Positions 21,004-25,755 of a DNA stretch of 25,755 nucleotides are shown one piece after another (the first letter of the stretch is position 1; each line of letters starts with the position of its first letter). Below the pieces are notes generated by a model, which saw nothing but the letters and a program-made list of their open reading frames with translations, searched no databases and had not been told where the DNA came from. The stretch is taken from IMG/VR virus record IMGVR_UViG_3300045581_000343, positions 1 to 25,755 of that record. The stretch is one strand, 5' to 3'. This DNA comes from a virus. The position numbers and the translations under genes were made by a program.

Positions 21004-21405
21004 TTATGGCCTATAATTTTCTACTGCATCAATAGCAACTTGTGCAATCTCATGCGCTGATTTATGCGCCCACCATGTAGGTAGATTCCCGTTTGCCTCT
21101 GCCATTTCTTTACGAAAACGCTCAATAATTGCTAATTGCTTTTTAGTGTATTTTTTCCCGTCAGCAGGTAAAGGAATCGCGGCTTCTGAAATTTGCTTCG
21201 CCATTTCTTCTTTAGCAATCTTAGCCGCTGCCGCCCATGCTGCTGTATCTGGCTTAACGCCGTATTGATACATGCGCCCACCGTCAGTATAAGCATATAC
21301 AAGCATAAACTCGCCGACCTTAATATTTATTCCTGCATCACTCCAGTGAATAGAGTGCGGCACATATTTGCGGCCTTTTTTTTCGTATAGTGTTTTAGCG
21401 TCCAT
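21004..21405 (-). CDS. Hypothetical phage protein (133-134 aa)
   Basis: Two adjacent in-frame ATGs (21408 and 21405); the second is better spaced from the GAGG upstream. The N-terminal half looks like a small beta domain (KGRKYVPHSIHWSDAGINIKVGEFMLVYAYTDGGRMYQYGVKPD), followed by a helical Lys/Ala-rich region (ADGKKYTKKQLAIIERFRKEMAE) and a C-terminal WWAHKSAHEIAQVAIDAVENY segment. No known domain. Its start overlaps the end of the 50-aa gene by 11 bases. Confidence 0.65.
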   Translation of the reverse strand: MDAKTLYEKKGRKYVPHSIHWSDAGINIKVGEFMLVYAYTDGGRMYQYGVKPDTAAWAAAAKIAKEEMAKQISEAAIPLPADGKKYTKKQLAIIERFRKEMAEANGNLPTWWAHKSAHEIAQVAIDAVENYRP

Positions 21406-21547
21406 CATTGCCTCGCTTTTCTATTTCTGCGTAAATGTCACAAATAAGGTCAGTAATTTTGCTTAGGTTATTTGTCAATGATTCTCTTTCAATTAGAGCC
21501 ATGCGCTTTATCGCTTCTAGTTGTTCTAGTGTTTTATCTTCAAACAT
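21395..21547 (-). CDS. Small coiled-coil-like protein (50 aa)
   Basis: ATG 21547-21545 shares TAATG with the end of the upstream gene. The product (MFEDKTLEQLEAIKRMALIE...DLICDIYAEIEKRGNDGR) has regular Leu/Ile spacing suggesting one long helix able to pair. No function recognised. Overlaps its downstream neighbour by 11 bases. Confidence 0.55.
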   Translation of the reverse strand: MFEDKTLEQLEAIKRMALIERESLTNNLSKITDLICDIYAEIEKRGNDGR

Positions 21548-21831
21548 TATTCATTCCTTGCTCGGATAGCTTCGGCGCACATCTCAGCACCACTGGATTC
21601 ACCTTCTACAAACTGGCTTGCTCTGCCCGTTTCATTACCAAAATATGGCGCTCGGCCTTTATATAAATTCCAACGGTCTAAGAGAATTTTTTCGCATAAC
21701 TCAATACACGCTTCCCGTTCTTGTGCCGCAATACAACGGGCGAATTTGATTAGATACTCCGGCAATGGTTCTTGGTCATCATCAAATAGCCTGCATTCAC
21801 GGGCAAGATTTAAAATATCATCGTCAGTCAT
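21547..21831 (-). CDS. Hypothetical phage protein (94 aa)
   Basis: Acidic N-terminus (MTDDDILNLARECRLFDDD), then the segment AAQEREACIELCEKIL and the ending AEMCAEAIRARNE. This 'EREAC...C...AIRAR' ending is common to many small phage early-region proteins of unknown role. Coupled to its upstream neighbour by a 4-base ATGA overlap and to the next gene by TAATG. Confidence 0.65.
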   Translation of the reverse strand: MTDDDILNLARECRLFDDDQEPLPEYLIKFARCIAAQEREACIELCEKILLDRWNLYKGRAPYFGNETGRASQFVEGESSGAEMCAEAIRARNE

Positions 21832-22088
21832 TTTTGACCTTTCATTGCTTCGTCAATAGCGGCTCTAAAATTTGAACATGGCCCGTCAAATTCTTGTGTA
21901 AACTCAAGATGGTGTACGCTATACATAAAGTTGCCTTTGTATGTCGATATACTCTCTAAGTAATCAAGCCTTTCCGCATCCTTTTGAAGTTCCGTTATTT
22001 TCTTTGCTTGGGCTTCTATTAAGTCAGCCGCTTCGTTTGTTGTTACTCGGTCAAATCCTCGTAAGCAGAATATCAATTCGTCAGTCAT
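21828..22088 (-). CDS. Hypothetical phage protein (86 aa)
   Basis: Contains TTNEAADLIEAQAKKITELQKDAERLDYLES (about 16-46), a helical heptad-like segment widely seen in small phage proteins (EAADLIE...I..L). The C-terminus FRAAIDEAMK is also typical of that group. Function unknown. ATGA overlaps on both sides. Confidence 0.65.
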   Translation of the reverse strand: MTDELIFCLRGFDRVTTNEAADLIEAQAKKITELQKDAERLDYLESISTYKGNFMYSVHHLEFTQEFDGPCSNFRAAIDEAMKGQK

Positions 22089-22423
22089 TTCATCGCCTTC
22101 CCAATTTCAGCAGCTAACCGTGTAACTGCGTGCTTACGTGCTTTTTGTTTGTCGTTATTGTGGTCTTTGTAGTACTCTACAACCCTATTGTCGTCATCTC
22201 CTGCACAGACAGAACGTGTAAACCGACCAACATCAATATCTAAAGCAGTTTCAAGACGTGCCCCCTCGCCATCGTCTTCGCGGGGATTCCATAGCCGATA
22301 ACATTCACTGCCATCACTAGCTATACGTTCAAGTATTTGCGGGCCTGCTTCAGTTTGAATTATTGGTAATCCAGCATTGGCACCGGCCTTAGCCGCATAT
22401 TCAAGTTCTTCACGTTCAGTCAT
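22085..22423 (-). CDS. Hypothetical phage protein (112 aa)
   Basis: The N-terminal segment (EELEYAAKAGANAGLPIIQTEAGPQI) and the middle (CYRLWNPREDDGEGARLETALDIDV) resemble phage early-region hypothetical proteins of the 'AAKAAG...W.P..DDG..L.LA..L.I' type. No enzyme motif identified. Preceded by a 13-codon reading frame that looks like a gene remnant. Confidence 0.65.
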   Translation of the reverse strand: MTEREELEYAAKAGANAGLPIIQTEAGPQILERIASDGSECYRLWNPREDDGEGARLETALDIDVGRFTRSVCAGDDDNRVVEYYKDHNNDKQKARKHAVTRLAAEIGKAMK

Positions 22424-22426
22424 TAC

Positions 22427-22468
22427 TCATTCTCCGGTGGTGGTTTCAATTGATTGCCATTCGCTCAT
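22427..22468 (-). pseudogene. Probable remnant: 13-codon frame starting MSEWQSIETT
   Basis: ATG overlaps the stop of the 59-aa gene by ATGA, as a real gene start would. The frame reads MSEWQSIETTTGE and stops. The beginning resembles the N-terminus of common phage proteins that start with EWQPIETAPKDG, so this looks like the leftover start of a deleted gene. Could also be chance. Confidence 0.35.
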
Positions 22469-22644
22469 TCGCTCACCCGGTTAATGTAGTTGGGACATTT
22501 ACCAGTATTTAAATCTATCTGTGGTGACACGTACGCTTGATATTCTTCGCGCCCTTTATCTTTTCTGGCGCATGATTTGCAAGGGTCTAAATCATCAATA
22601 AAAAATACTCCACTGCACCGCGCAACGTCATAAGGTAGGCTCAT
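22465..22644 (-). CDS. Small Cys-containing protein (59 aa), possible metal site
   Basis: ATG 22644-22642, overlapping the end of the 68-aa gene by 17 bases. Cys10, Cys22, Cys25 (PCKSCARKDKG) and Cys50 (GKCPNYINR) could hold one zinc ion. Such small CxxC proteins are common in phage early regions and are probably nucleic acid binding. No further function visible. Confidence 0.6.
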   Translation of the reverse strand: MSLPYDVARCSGVFFIDDLDPCKSCARKDKGREEYQAYVSPQIDLNTGKCPNYINRVSE

Positions 22645-22834
22645 AGCTCACCCTGTTCCTTTCTTTTTGATATAACTTTCCTAGTTCATAATAAGCTAAG
22701 GTCAAATTCAGGCAATCATCCATTGCATCATTAAGTTTTTTTGTAATTTCTTCTGCTGTAAACTCTATCCAATCGCCATCCGGCTGTGTTCGGTAACATA
22801 GAACACCGTTAATTGTTTTTTCTTCATAAAACAT
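22628..22834 (-). CDS. Hypothetical phage protein (68 aa)
   Basis: Starts MFYEEKTINGVLCYRTQPDGDWIEFTAEEI, then a helical C-terminal half (KLNDAMDDCLNLTLAYYELGKLYQKERN). The layout, a short beta part then a helix, is common in small phage proteins; no role can be assigned. Overlaps upstream and downstream genes by 11 and 17 bases. Confidence 0.6.
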   Translation of the reverse strand: MFYEEKTINGVLCYRTQPDGDWIEFTAEEITKKLNDAMDDCLNLTLAYYELGKLYQKERNRVSYEPTL

Positions 22835-23102
22835 GGTTTAGTTCCTTTAGCTTTTCTTGTGAAAACTTAGCCCCAGCAATAAAACCTTCTTCCCAAGATT
22901 TTTCATAGTTAAGGTTGTTCCAATCTCCGGGATTTATATTGAAATGTCCGAGACTTATCTGCTCATCTGTCAGCCACACCCACTCGCGCTTTGGTGGTGC
23001 GTTCTCAGCTTCTTCGATGGCTTCCAACAGTAGCTGACGGGCTTCAAAATGCTTTCCGTCTAAAGATAGGTCATGTGCCTGCTTCATCGCTTCAATGCTC
23101 AT
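22824..23102 (-). CDS. Hypothetical phage protein (92 aa)
   Basis: N-terminal helical segment MSIEAMKQAHDLSLDGKHFE, then EWVWLTDEQISLGHF and a final GFIAGAKFSQEKLKEL. The 'IEAMKQA...' start and the 'W..LTDEQI' motif occur widely in small phage proteins of unknown role. The ATG at 23102 has AAGGATG upstream and overlaps the previous stop. Confidence 0.65.
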   Translation of the reverse strand: MSIEAMKQAHDLSLDGKHFEARQLLLEAIEEAENAPPKREWVWLTDEQISLGHFNINPGDWNNLNYEKSWEEGFIAGAKFSQEKLKELNHVL

Positions 23103-23335
23103 GTAGCCATCCTTTCAATGTCTTCATCGGAAAAACTAACTCCCGGCTTTCCGATAACGTATAGAGATTCGTCTTTGCTGTGTTTGTGCAATTTCCCACC
23201 AATACATGTTCCGCTCAGGCAATCTGCTGGCGATAAATCACCAATTTTGCACGCGCAGCAATCAGGGGAATAAAGGCCGTCCAGTCCTTCTTGGATTAAG
23301 CCAAATTCCACAAGTTGAATTACTGACTGGCTCAT
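23099..23335 (-). CDS. Cys-rich hypothetical phage protein (78 aa)
   Basis: ATG 23335-23333 was chosen because AAAGGAG lies 5 bases upstream and the start overlaps the previous stop (ATGA); the frame continues upstream to a TTG but this would overlap further. Cys26, 27, 29, 39 and 44 (DCCACKIGDLSPADCLSGTC) could form a zinc knuckle. Similar 'CACKI.DL.P..C' patterns are found in many phage early genes. Function unknown. Confidence 0.65.
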   Translation of the reverse strand: MSQSVIQLVEFGLIQEGLDGLYSPDCCACKIGDLSPADCLSGTCIGGKLHKHSKDESLYVIGKPGVSFSDEDIERMAT

Positions 23336-23583
23336 GATTGCTCCTTTGCTTTGGCAATCAATCTGCTCATAATTGCAATGTCTGACGGGCAAGCCCCAAG
23401 ATTAACAATCCGCTGGCAAACCTCAACCAATTCCGCGTTAAGTGTGCATAGTCGGTTAATATCATCATCTTGTGAGCGCAGAATTTCAACTGCGTTTTCT
23501 ATGTCAGATTGAAGCCCGTGTATTGTGTTTACGCAGTAGTATTTGTTTTTTAACTGTGCTGCAATCTCTAGTGCTTTACTCAT
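23332..23583 (-). CDS. Hypothetical helical protein (83 aa)
   Basis: MSKALEIAAQLKNKYYCVNTIHGLQSDIENAVEILRSQDDDINRL, then LVEVCQRIVNLG: almost wholly helical with a coiled-coil character, of the type common in phage early regions. No family recognised. First gene after a promoter-like sequence at 23620-23648; the ribosome binding site (AAAGAG) is rather far from the ATG. Confidence 0.6.
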   Translation of the reverse strand: MSKALEIAAQLKNKYYCVNTIHGLQSDIENAVEILRSQDDDINRLCTLNAELVEVCQRIVNLGACPSDIAIMSRLIAKAKEQS

Positions 23584-23619
23584 TTTTTTTAATTACTCTT
23601 TAATTTGTTTATGCAATAC

Positions 23620-23648
23620 ATAATAAAGCAATAAAACACAAATAACAA
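23620..23648 (-). promoter_or_regulatory. Candidate internal leftward promoter
   Basis: Minus-strand TTGTTA (23643-23648) and TATTAT (23620-23625) with 17-base spacing, about 37 bases before the start at 23583. The local sequence is very AT-rich, which raises the chance of a false match. Confidence 0.4.
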
Positions 23649-23658
23649 TTAAAAAATA

Positions 23659-23817
23659 CTACCGTTGTTTATTTGCTAATGTCTTATATTCTTTTTCTAG
23701 CTGTGTCCGTAACTTGTCCAGCCGACCATTTGAAAATAGCGCGACACGTTGTTTTTCTGTTAGACGGATTGTGGTTGACTTCATCTTTTCTTCGTACTTT
23801 AATTTCGGCCCACTCAT
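23659..23817 (-). CDS. Small basic protein (52 aa), possibly nucleic acid binding
   Basis: ATG 23817-23815 with an AAGGA ribosome binding site. The sequence MSGPKLKYEEKMKSTTIRLTEKQRVALFSNGRLDKLRTQLEKEYKTL (read in parts) has the 'TTIRLTEKQ' strand-helix start typical of ribbon-helix-helix proteins, but is too short to be sure. It stands alone with non-coding AT-rich sequence on both sides. A longer reading frame on the same strand (23684-23914) covers this region in another frame and was rejected in its favour. Confidence 0.55.
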   Translation of the reverse strand: MSGPKLKYEEKMKSTTIRLTEKQRVALFSNGRLDKLRTQLEKEYKTLANKQR

Positions 23818-23937
23818 TTTTAGTTGTCCTTAGTATGTTTTGTATCGTTTGCTGCATTTTCTTCTTTGTTAGTTTTGGGGGCGTGATTATTACATACGCC
23901 AGCACATTCACCAATATGTTTTAGTTATAGATTGGTA

Positions 23938-24228
23938 TCATTCTTCTACCTCTATTTCTGTGTTGGGTAGTGGTTTGATTGGGGTGTAATTAAAGAAAGA
24001 GGGTTTAATCCCAATGTAATAATAGTAAGGGCCTACAAATACAGCACCGTCTTTTTCCTTAAAAAGCCACTGAACCATTTTCTTTGTTTTTGGTTTTTCT
24101 ATTTTTATTACTTGCCGTGCAAAGTGGAAATCAATTAAATCCTTAACTGGAAGCCATACCCCATTAAATAAATGTTCATATTTACCACCATTCAGCCAAT
24201 CAATAATTTCAGCTTTGAATTTATGCAT
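23938..24228 (-). CDS. Hypothetical phage protein (96 aa)
   Basis: N-terminal MHKFKAEIIDWLNGGKYEHLFNGVWLPV, then DFHFARQVIKIEKP, and an aromatic-rich segment (GPYYYYIGIKPSFFNY). No domain recognised. It adjoins the MazG-like gene with a 1-base overlap. About 120 bases downstream are free of clear genes. Confidence 0.6.
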   Translation of the reverse strand: MHKFKAEIIDWLNGGKYEHLFNGVWLPVKDLIDFHFARQVIKIEKPKTKKMVQWLFKEKDGAVFVGPYYYYIGIKPSFFNYTPIKPLPNTEIEVEE

Positions 24229-24551
24229 TATTCATCCTTTACAAAAACACCGTTCTCTAGCAATGTTCCTTTGCGGTTTTTAATTTGTTCGTATGCAGCT
24301 TCTAGGCACTCTCGAATAGTTAATCCATGCAATGCTAGATAATTGATAATGCAAACCATTACATCACCAGCCCCGTCAATAATTCCTTCTCTATCGCCTT
24401 TAATTTCTGCATCTGCCAATTCTCCTAATTCAGAAACAGCTTTTAATAACTGAGTGTGCGGTTTTGCGTTTGGGATAATCTTACGAGCCTTTGCCCAATC
24501 AATTACAAGCCAGCTAAGTTCGTCTGTTGAGTGCGGTGTTAGTGTTTCCAT
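24228..24551 (-). CDS. MazG-like nucleoside triphosphate pyrophosphohydrolase
   Basis: 107-aa all-helical enzyme expected to hydrolyse (d)NTPs to monophosphates, which in phages may clean the nucleotide pool or lower (p)ppGpp signalling. The metal-binding motif is present as Glu41-x2-Glu44 (SELGELAD) and Asp59-x3-Asp63 (IIDGAGDVMV), the arrangement found in phage MazG-like proteins. The start follows the 68-aa gene after a GAGGA ribosome binding site. It lies near SSB and Gp157, as expected for an early DNA metabolism group. Confidence 0.85.
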   Translation of the reverse strand: METLTPHSTDELSWLVIDWAKARKIIPNAKPHTQLLKAVSELGELADAEIKGDREGIIDGAGDVMVCIINYLALHGLTIRECLEAAYEQIKNRKGTLLENGVFVKDE

Positions 24552-24758
24552 TTATTCATCCTCTTCAATGTTAATAATTAAATGCTTTGCATAATCCAGC
24601 GAAAACCCGCAAGCGACCAATGAGGCTCTAAAAGTGTCTAGCATATGCTCAATACCACCATTTCCTGAAATTGTCACTTCGCACTCTTGGTCTATTTCTA
24701 CATTTATATGCGGATAAGATGATTTAACATTTATCGTTACAACATGGCTAGGCTTCAT
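24552..24758 (-). CDS. Hypothetical phage protein (68 aa)
   Basis: MKPSHVVTINVKSSYPHINVEIDQECEVTISGNGG has alternating beta character, followed by a helical part (EHMLDTFRASLVACGF). No family recognised. Its start overlaps the Gp157-like gene by ATGA. Confidence 0.6.
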   Translation of the reverse strand: MKPSHVVTINVKSSYPHINVEIDQECEVTISGNGGIEHMLDTFRASLVACGFSLDYAKHLIINIEEDE

Positions 24759-25252
24759 TTAATCTCCAATCGTTGCGTTTTAATTAATCTTGCGCCTTGC
24801 ACTTCTTTTCCAGCCTCGATAGCCTCTTTAATTGCTTTCTTGTCCGGTTGTGGCGGTGGTGGTTCTGGCTGTCGCATAAAATCGCTAGACAACAATCCCG
24901 CCTCGTAAATATCTACTTTAACAGGATTGTTCTTTAGCTTAATGTCAAACTGAGGGCAGCTAATGCTTGTAATGCCAGCTTGTTGCATGTTTGCCAGTAA
25001 ATACTCATTAAGCCGATTTAACTTGTTTTCTACTACTCGTTTACGTTCTTGCATGTCTTTAAGTGCTGCATCAATCGCACCAACATGCGCTGATAGTGTT
25101 TTTTGAACAAAGCCGATGCTTATGGCCTTGTTCTCAAAATCACCTTGTAAACTTTCGAGAGTATCTTTTTTTGTTTCGTCGTCAAAATCCATTGATTCTA
25201 ACAACTTCACATTGTCAAGATACTCTGCGGTAATGTTATAAAGTGAGTTCAT
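24755..25252 (-). CDS. Gp157-family protein (Sipho_Gp157)
   Basis: 165 aa. A long N-terminal helical region (MNSLYNITAEYLDNVKLLES, then SAHVGAIDAALKDMQERKRVVENKLNRL) precedes the C-terminal family signature (Ile/Lys-rich FDIKLKNNPVKVDI, then PPQPDKKAIKEAIEAGKEV and GARLIKTQRLEIK). The Gp157 family is widespread beside phage SSB and recombination genes; its role is not well known. It follows SSB with a gap of only 3 bases. Confidence 0.88.
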   Translation of the reverse strand: MNSLYNITAEYLDNVKLLESMDFDDETKKDTLESLQGDFENKAISIGFVQKTLSAHVGAIDAALKDMQERKRVVENKLNRLNEYLLANMQQAGITSISCPQFDIKLKNNPVKVDIYEAGLLSSDFMRQPEPPPPQPDKKAIKEAIEAGKEVQGARLIKTQRLEIK

Positions 25253-25255
25253 GCA

Positions 25256-25648
25256 TCACCATGGAATGTCCGAATCTAAATCTTGCGGCGCTGGTACAGG
25301 CTTTGCTTGCTTTGGCTGATTTTCTTCGCTTTGTTTTCCACCAAGCATTTGCATAGAGTTTGCAATAATCTCGGTTGAATAGCGGTCTTGGCCTTCTTTG
25401 TCTTGCCATTTCCGCGTTTGAATTTTCCCCTCAATGTAAATCATCGCGCCTTTTTTAACGTATTGAGCGACTACATCTGACAGCTTGTCAAAAAAAATAA
25501 TCTTGTGCCATTCTGTATGTTCTTCGCCTTTACGCTTTTCTGACGTTGCAAGCGATAGGTTTGTAATACCTTTGCCGTCCGTGCTAAAACGAGTTTCAGG
25601 GTCTTTACCTACACGGCCTACTAAAATTACTTTATTCACTGATGACAT
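25256..25648 (-). CDS. ssb: Single-stranded DNA-binding protein
   Basis: 130 aa. An OB-fold core of about 105 residues ([20 protein letters not shown], then [43 protein letters not shown]) matches bacterial SSB. A short Pro/Gln linker leads to an acidic tip DSDIPW, which resembles the DDDIPF tip used to contact partner proteins, with Trp in the place of Phe. Expected to protect single-stranded DNA in phage replication and recombination. Confidence 0.93.
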   Translation of the reverse strand: MSSVNKVILVGRVGKDPETRFSTDGKGITNLSLATSEKRKGEEHTEWHKIIFFDKLSDVVAQYVKKGAMIYIEGKIQTRKWQDKEGQDRYSTEIIANSMQMLGGKQSEENQPKQAKPVPAPQDLDSDIPW

Positions 25649-25650
25649 TA

Positions 25651-25755
25651 TTAGTCCTTTTTAAAGTGTGGTTTTAATACTTCTTTTTGCTCTGCTGTAA
25701 ATTGCGACCATACAGCCTTGCGATGCGTTTCTGATAAATTTGCACTAATCATTAC
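25651..25755 (-). CDS. Small hypothetical protein, possibly cut by right edge
   Basis: Open frame ending just before SSB (stop and SSB start are 2 bases apart). ATG 25752 would give 33 aa ([20 protein letters not shown], then [13 protein letters not shown]), but the frame is open to the edge so the true start may lie outside. No function recognised. Confidence 0.45.
   Translation of the reverse strand, partial: VMISANLSETHRKAVWSQFTAEQKEVLKPHFKKD

Noticed and set aside
23684-23914. Minus-strand 76-codon frame from a TTG start
   Set aside because: No ribosome binding site, begins at TTG and covers the 52-aa gene in another frame, which has an ATG and AAGGA.
23673-23924. Plus-strand hydrophobic frame of 83 codons
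   Set aside because: Antisense to the leftward genes; hydrophobicity arises from reading AT-rich sequence backwards.
24495-24545. GTGCGGT-like sequences as Haemophilus uptake signals
   Set aside because: Only partial matches to AAGTGCGGT are seen, too few and inexact to infer a Pasteurellaceae host.

Overview
The window is part of the genome of a tailed, short-tailed (podovirus) bacteriophage of a Gram-negative host, either a free virus or a prophage segment. The head and tail genes follow the order of Salmonella phage P22 (terS, terL, portal, scaffold, coat, gp4-like, gp10-like, three ejection proteins, tailspike). The lysis cassette carries a nested Rz/Rz1 spanin pair, which only makes sense in a host with an outer membrane. 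The DNA is AT-rich (about 40% GC by eye) and genes are packed with stop/start overlaps. I could not fix the host; a low-GC gamma- or betaproteobacterium would fit. No tRNA, rRNA, CRISPR array, insertion sequence, integrase or att site was seen. Layout: (1) 1-837, leftward: four small genes ending in a helix-turn-helix protein cut by the left edge, with a good sigma70-type promoter at 876-904. (2) 838-995: divergent control region. (3) 996-17530, rightward: late virion module, running from terS, an unusual 221-bp gap rich in inverted repeats, terL, portal and scaffold, through a strong terminator plus new promoter, to coat, small basic protein, LEM-like protein, gp4-like tail factor, an extra beta-rich protein, gp10-like protein, a candidate tail needle with a knob-like domain, a small beta protein, a cupin plus 2-oxoglutarate/Fe(II) hydroxylase pair, then gp7-, gp20- and gp16-like ejection proteins and the tailspike. 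(4) 17584-19490, rightward: lysis cassette with a permuted papain-like hydrolase, membrane-anchored coiled coil, M15 peptidase endolysin, holin-like protein and Rz with Rz1 inside it. (5) 19480-25755, leftward: early/accessory genes convergent on the lysis cassette. Reading leftward from the right edge these are a small protein possibly cut by the edge, SSB, a Gp157-family protein, a MazG-like pyrophosphohydrolase, many small hypothetical proteins, a run of four tiny membrane proteins, a triple zinc-ribbon protein, an HNH-like protein and a 54-codon gene whose end overlaps Rz. How the genes work together: TerS and TerL package DNA through the portal into a scaffold-assembled capsid. The gp4-, gp10- and needle-like proteins plug the vertex, the tailspike binds and probably cleaves a surface polysaccharide, and the gp7/gp20/gp16-like proteins are ejected to form the DNA conduit. 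The lysis genes act last. The parts that P22 knowledge does not explain are the cupin/hydroxylase pair with a possible promoter of its own, the structured terS-terL gap, the chain of tiny membrane genes and the degenerating zinc-ribbon repeat protein. Several genes shorter than 60 codons were found by reading the sequence directly (at 245, 7003, 19480, 20400, 20507, 20680, 21395, 22465 and 23659).
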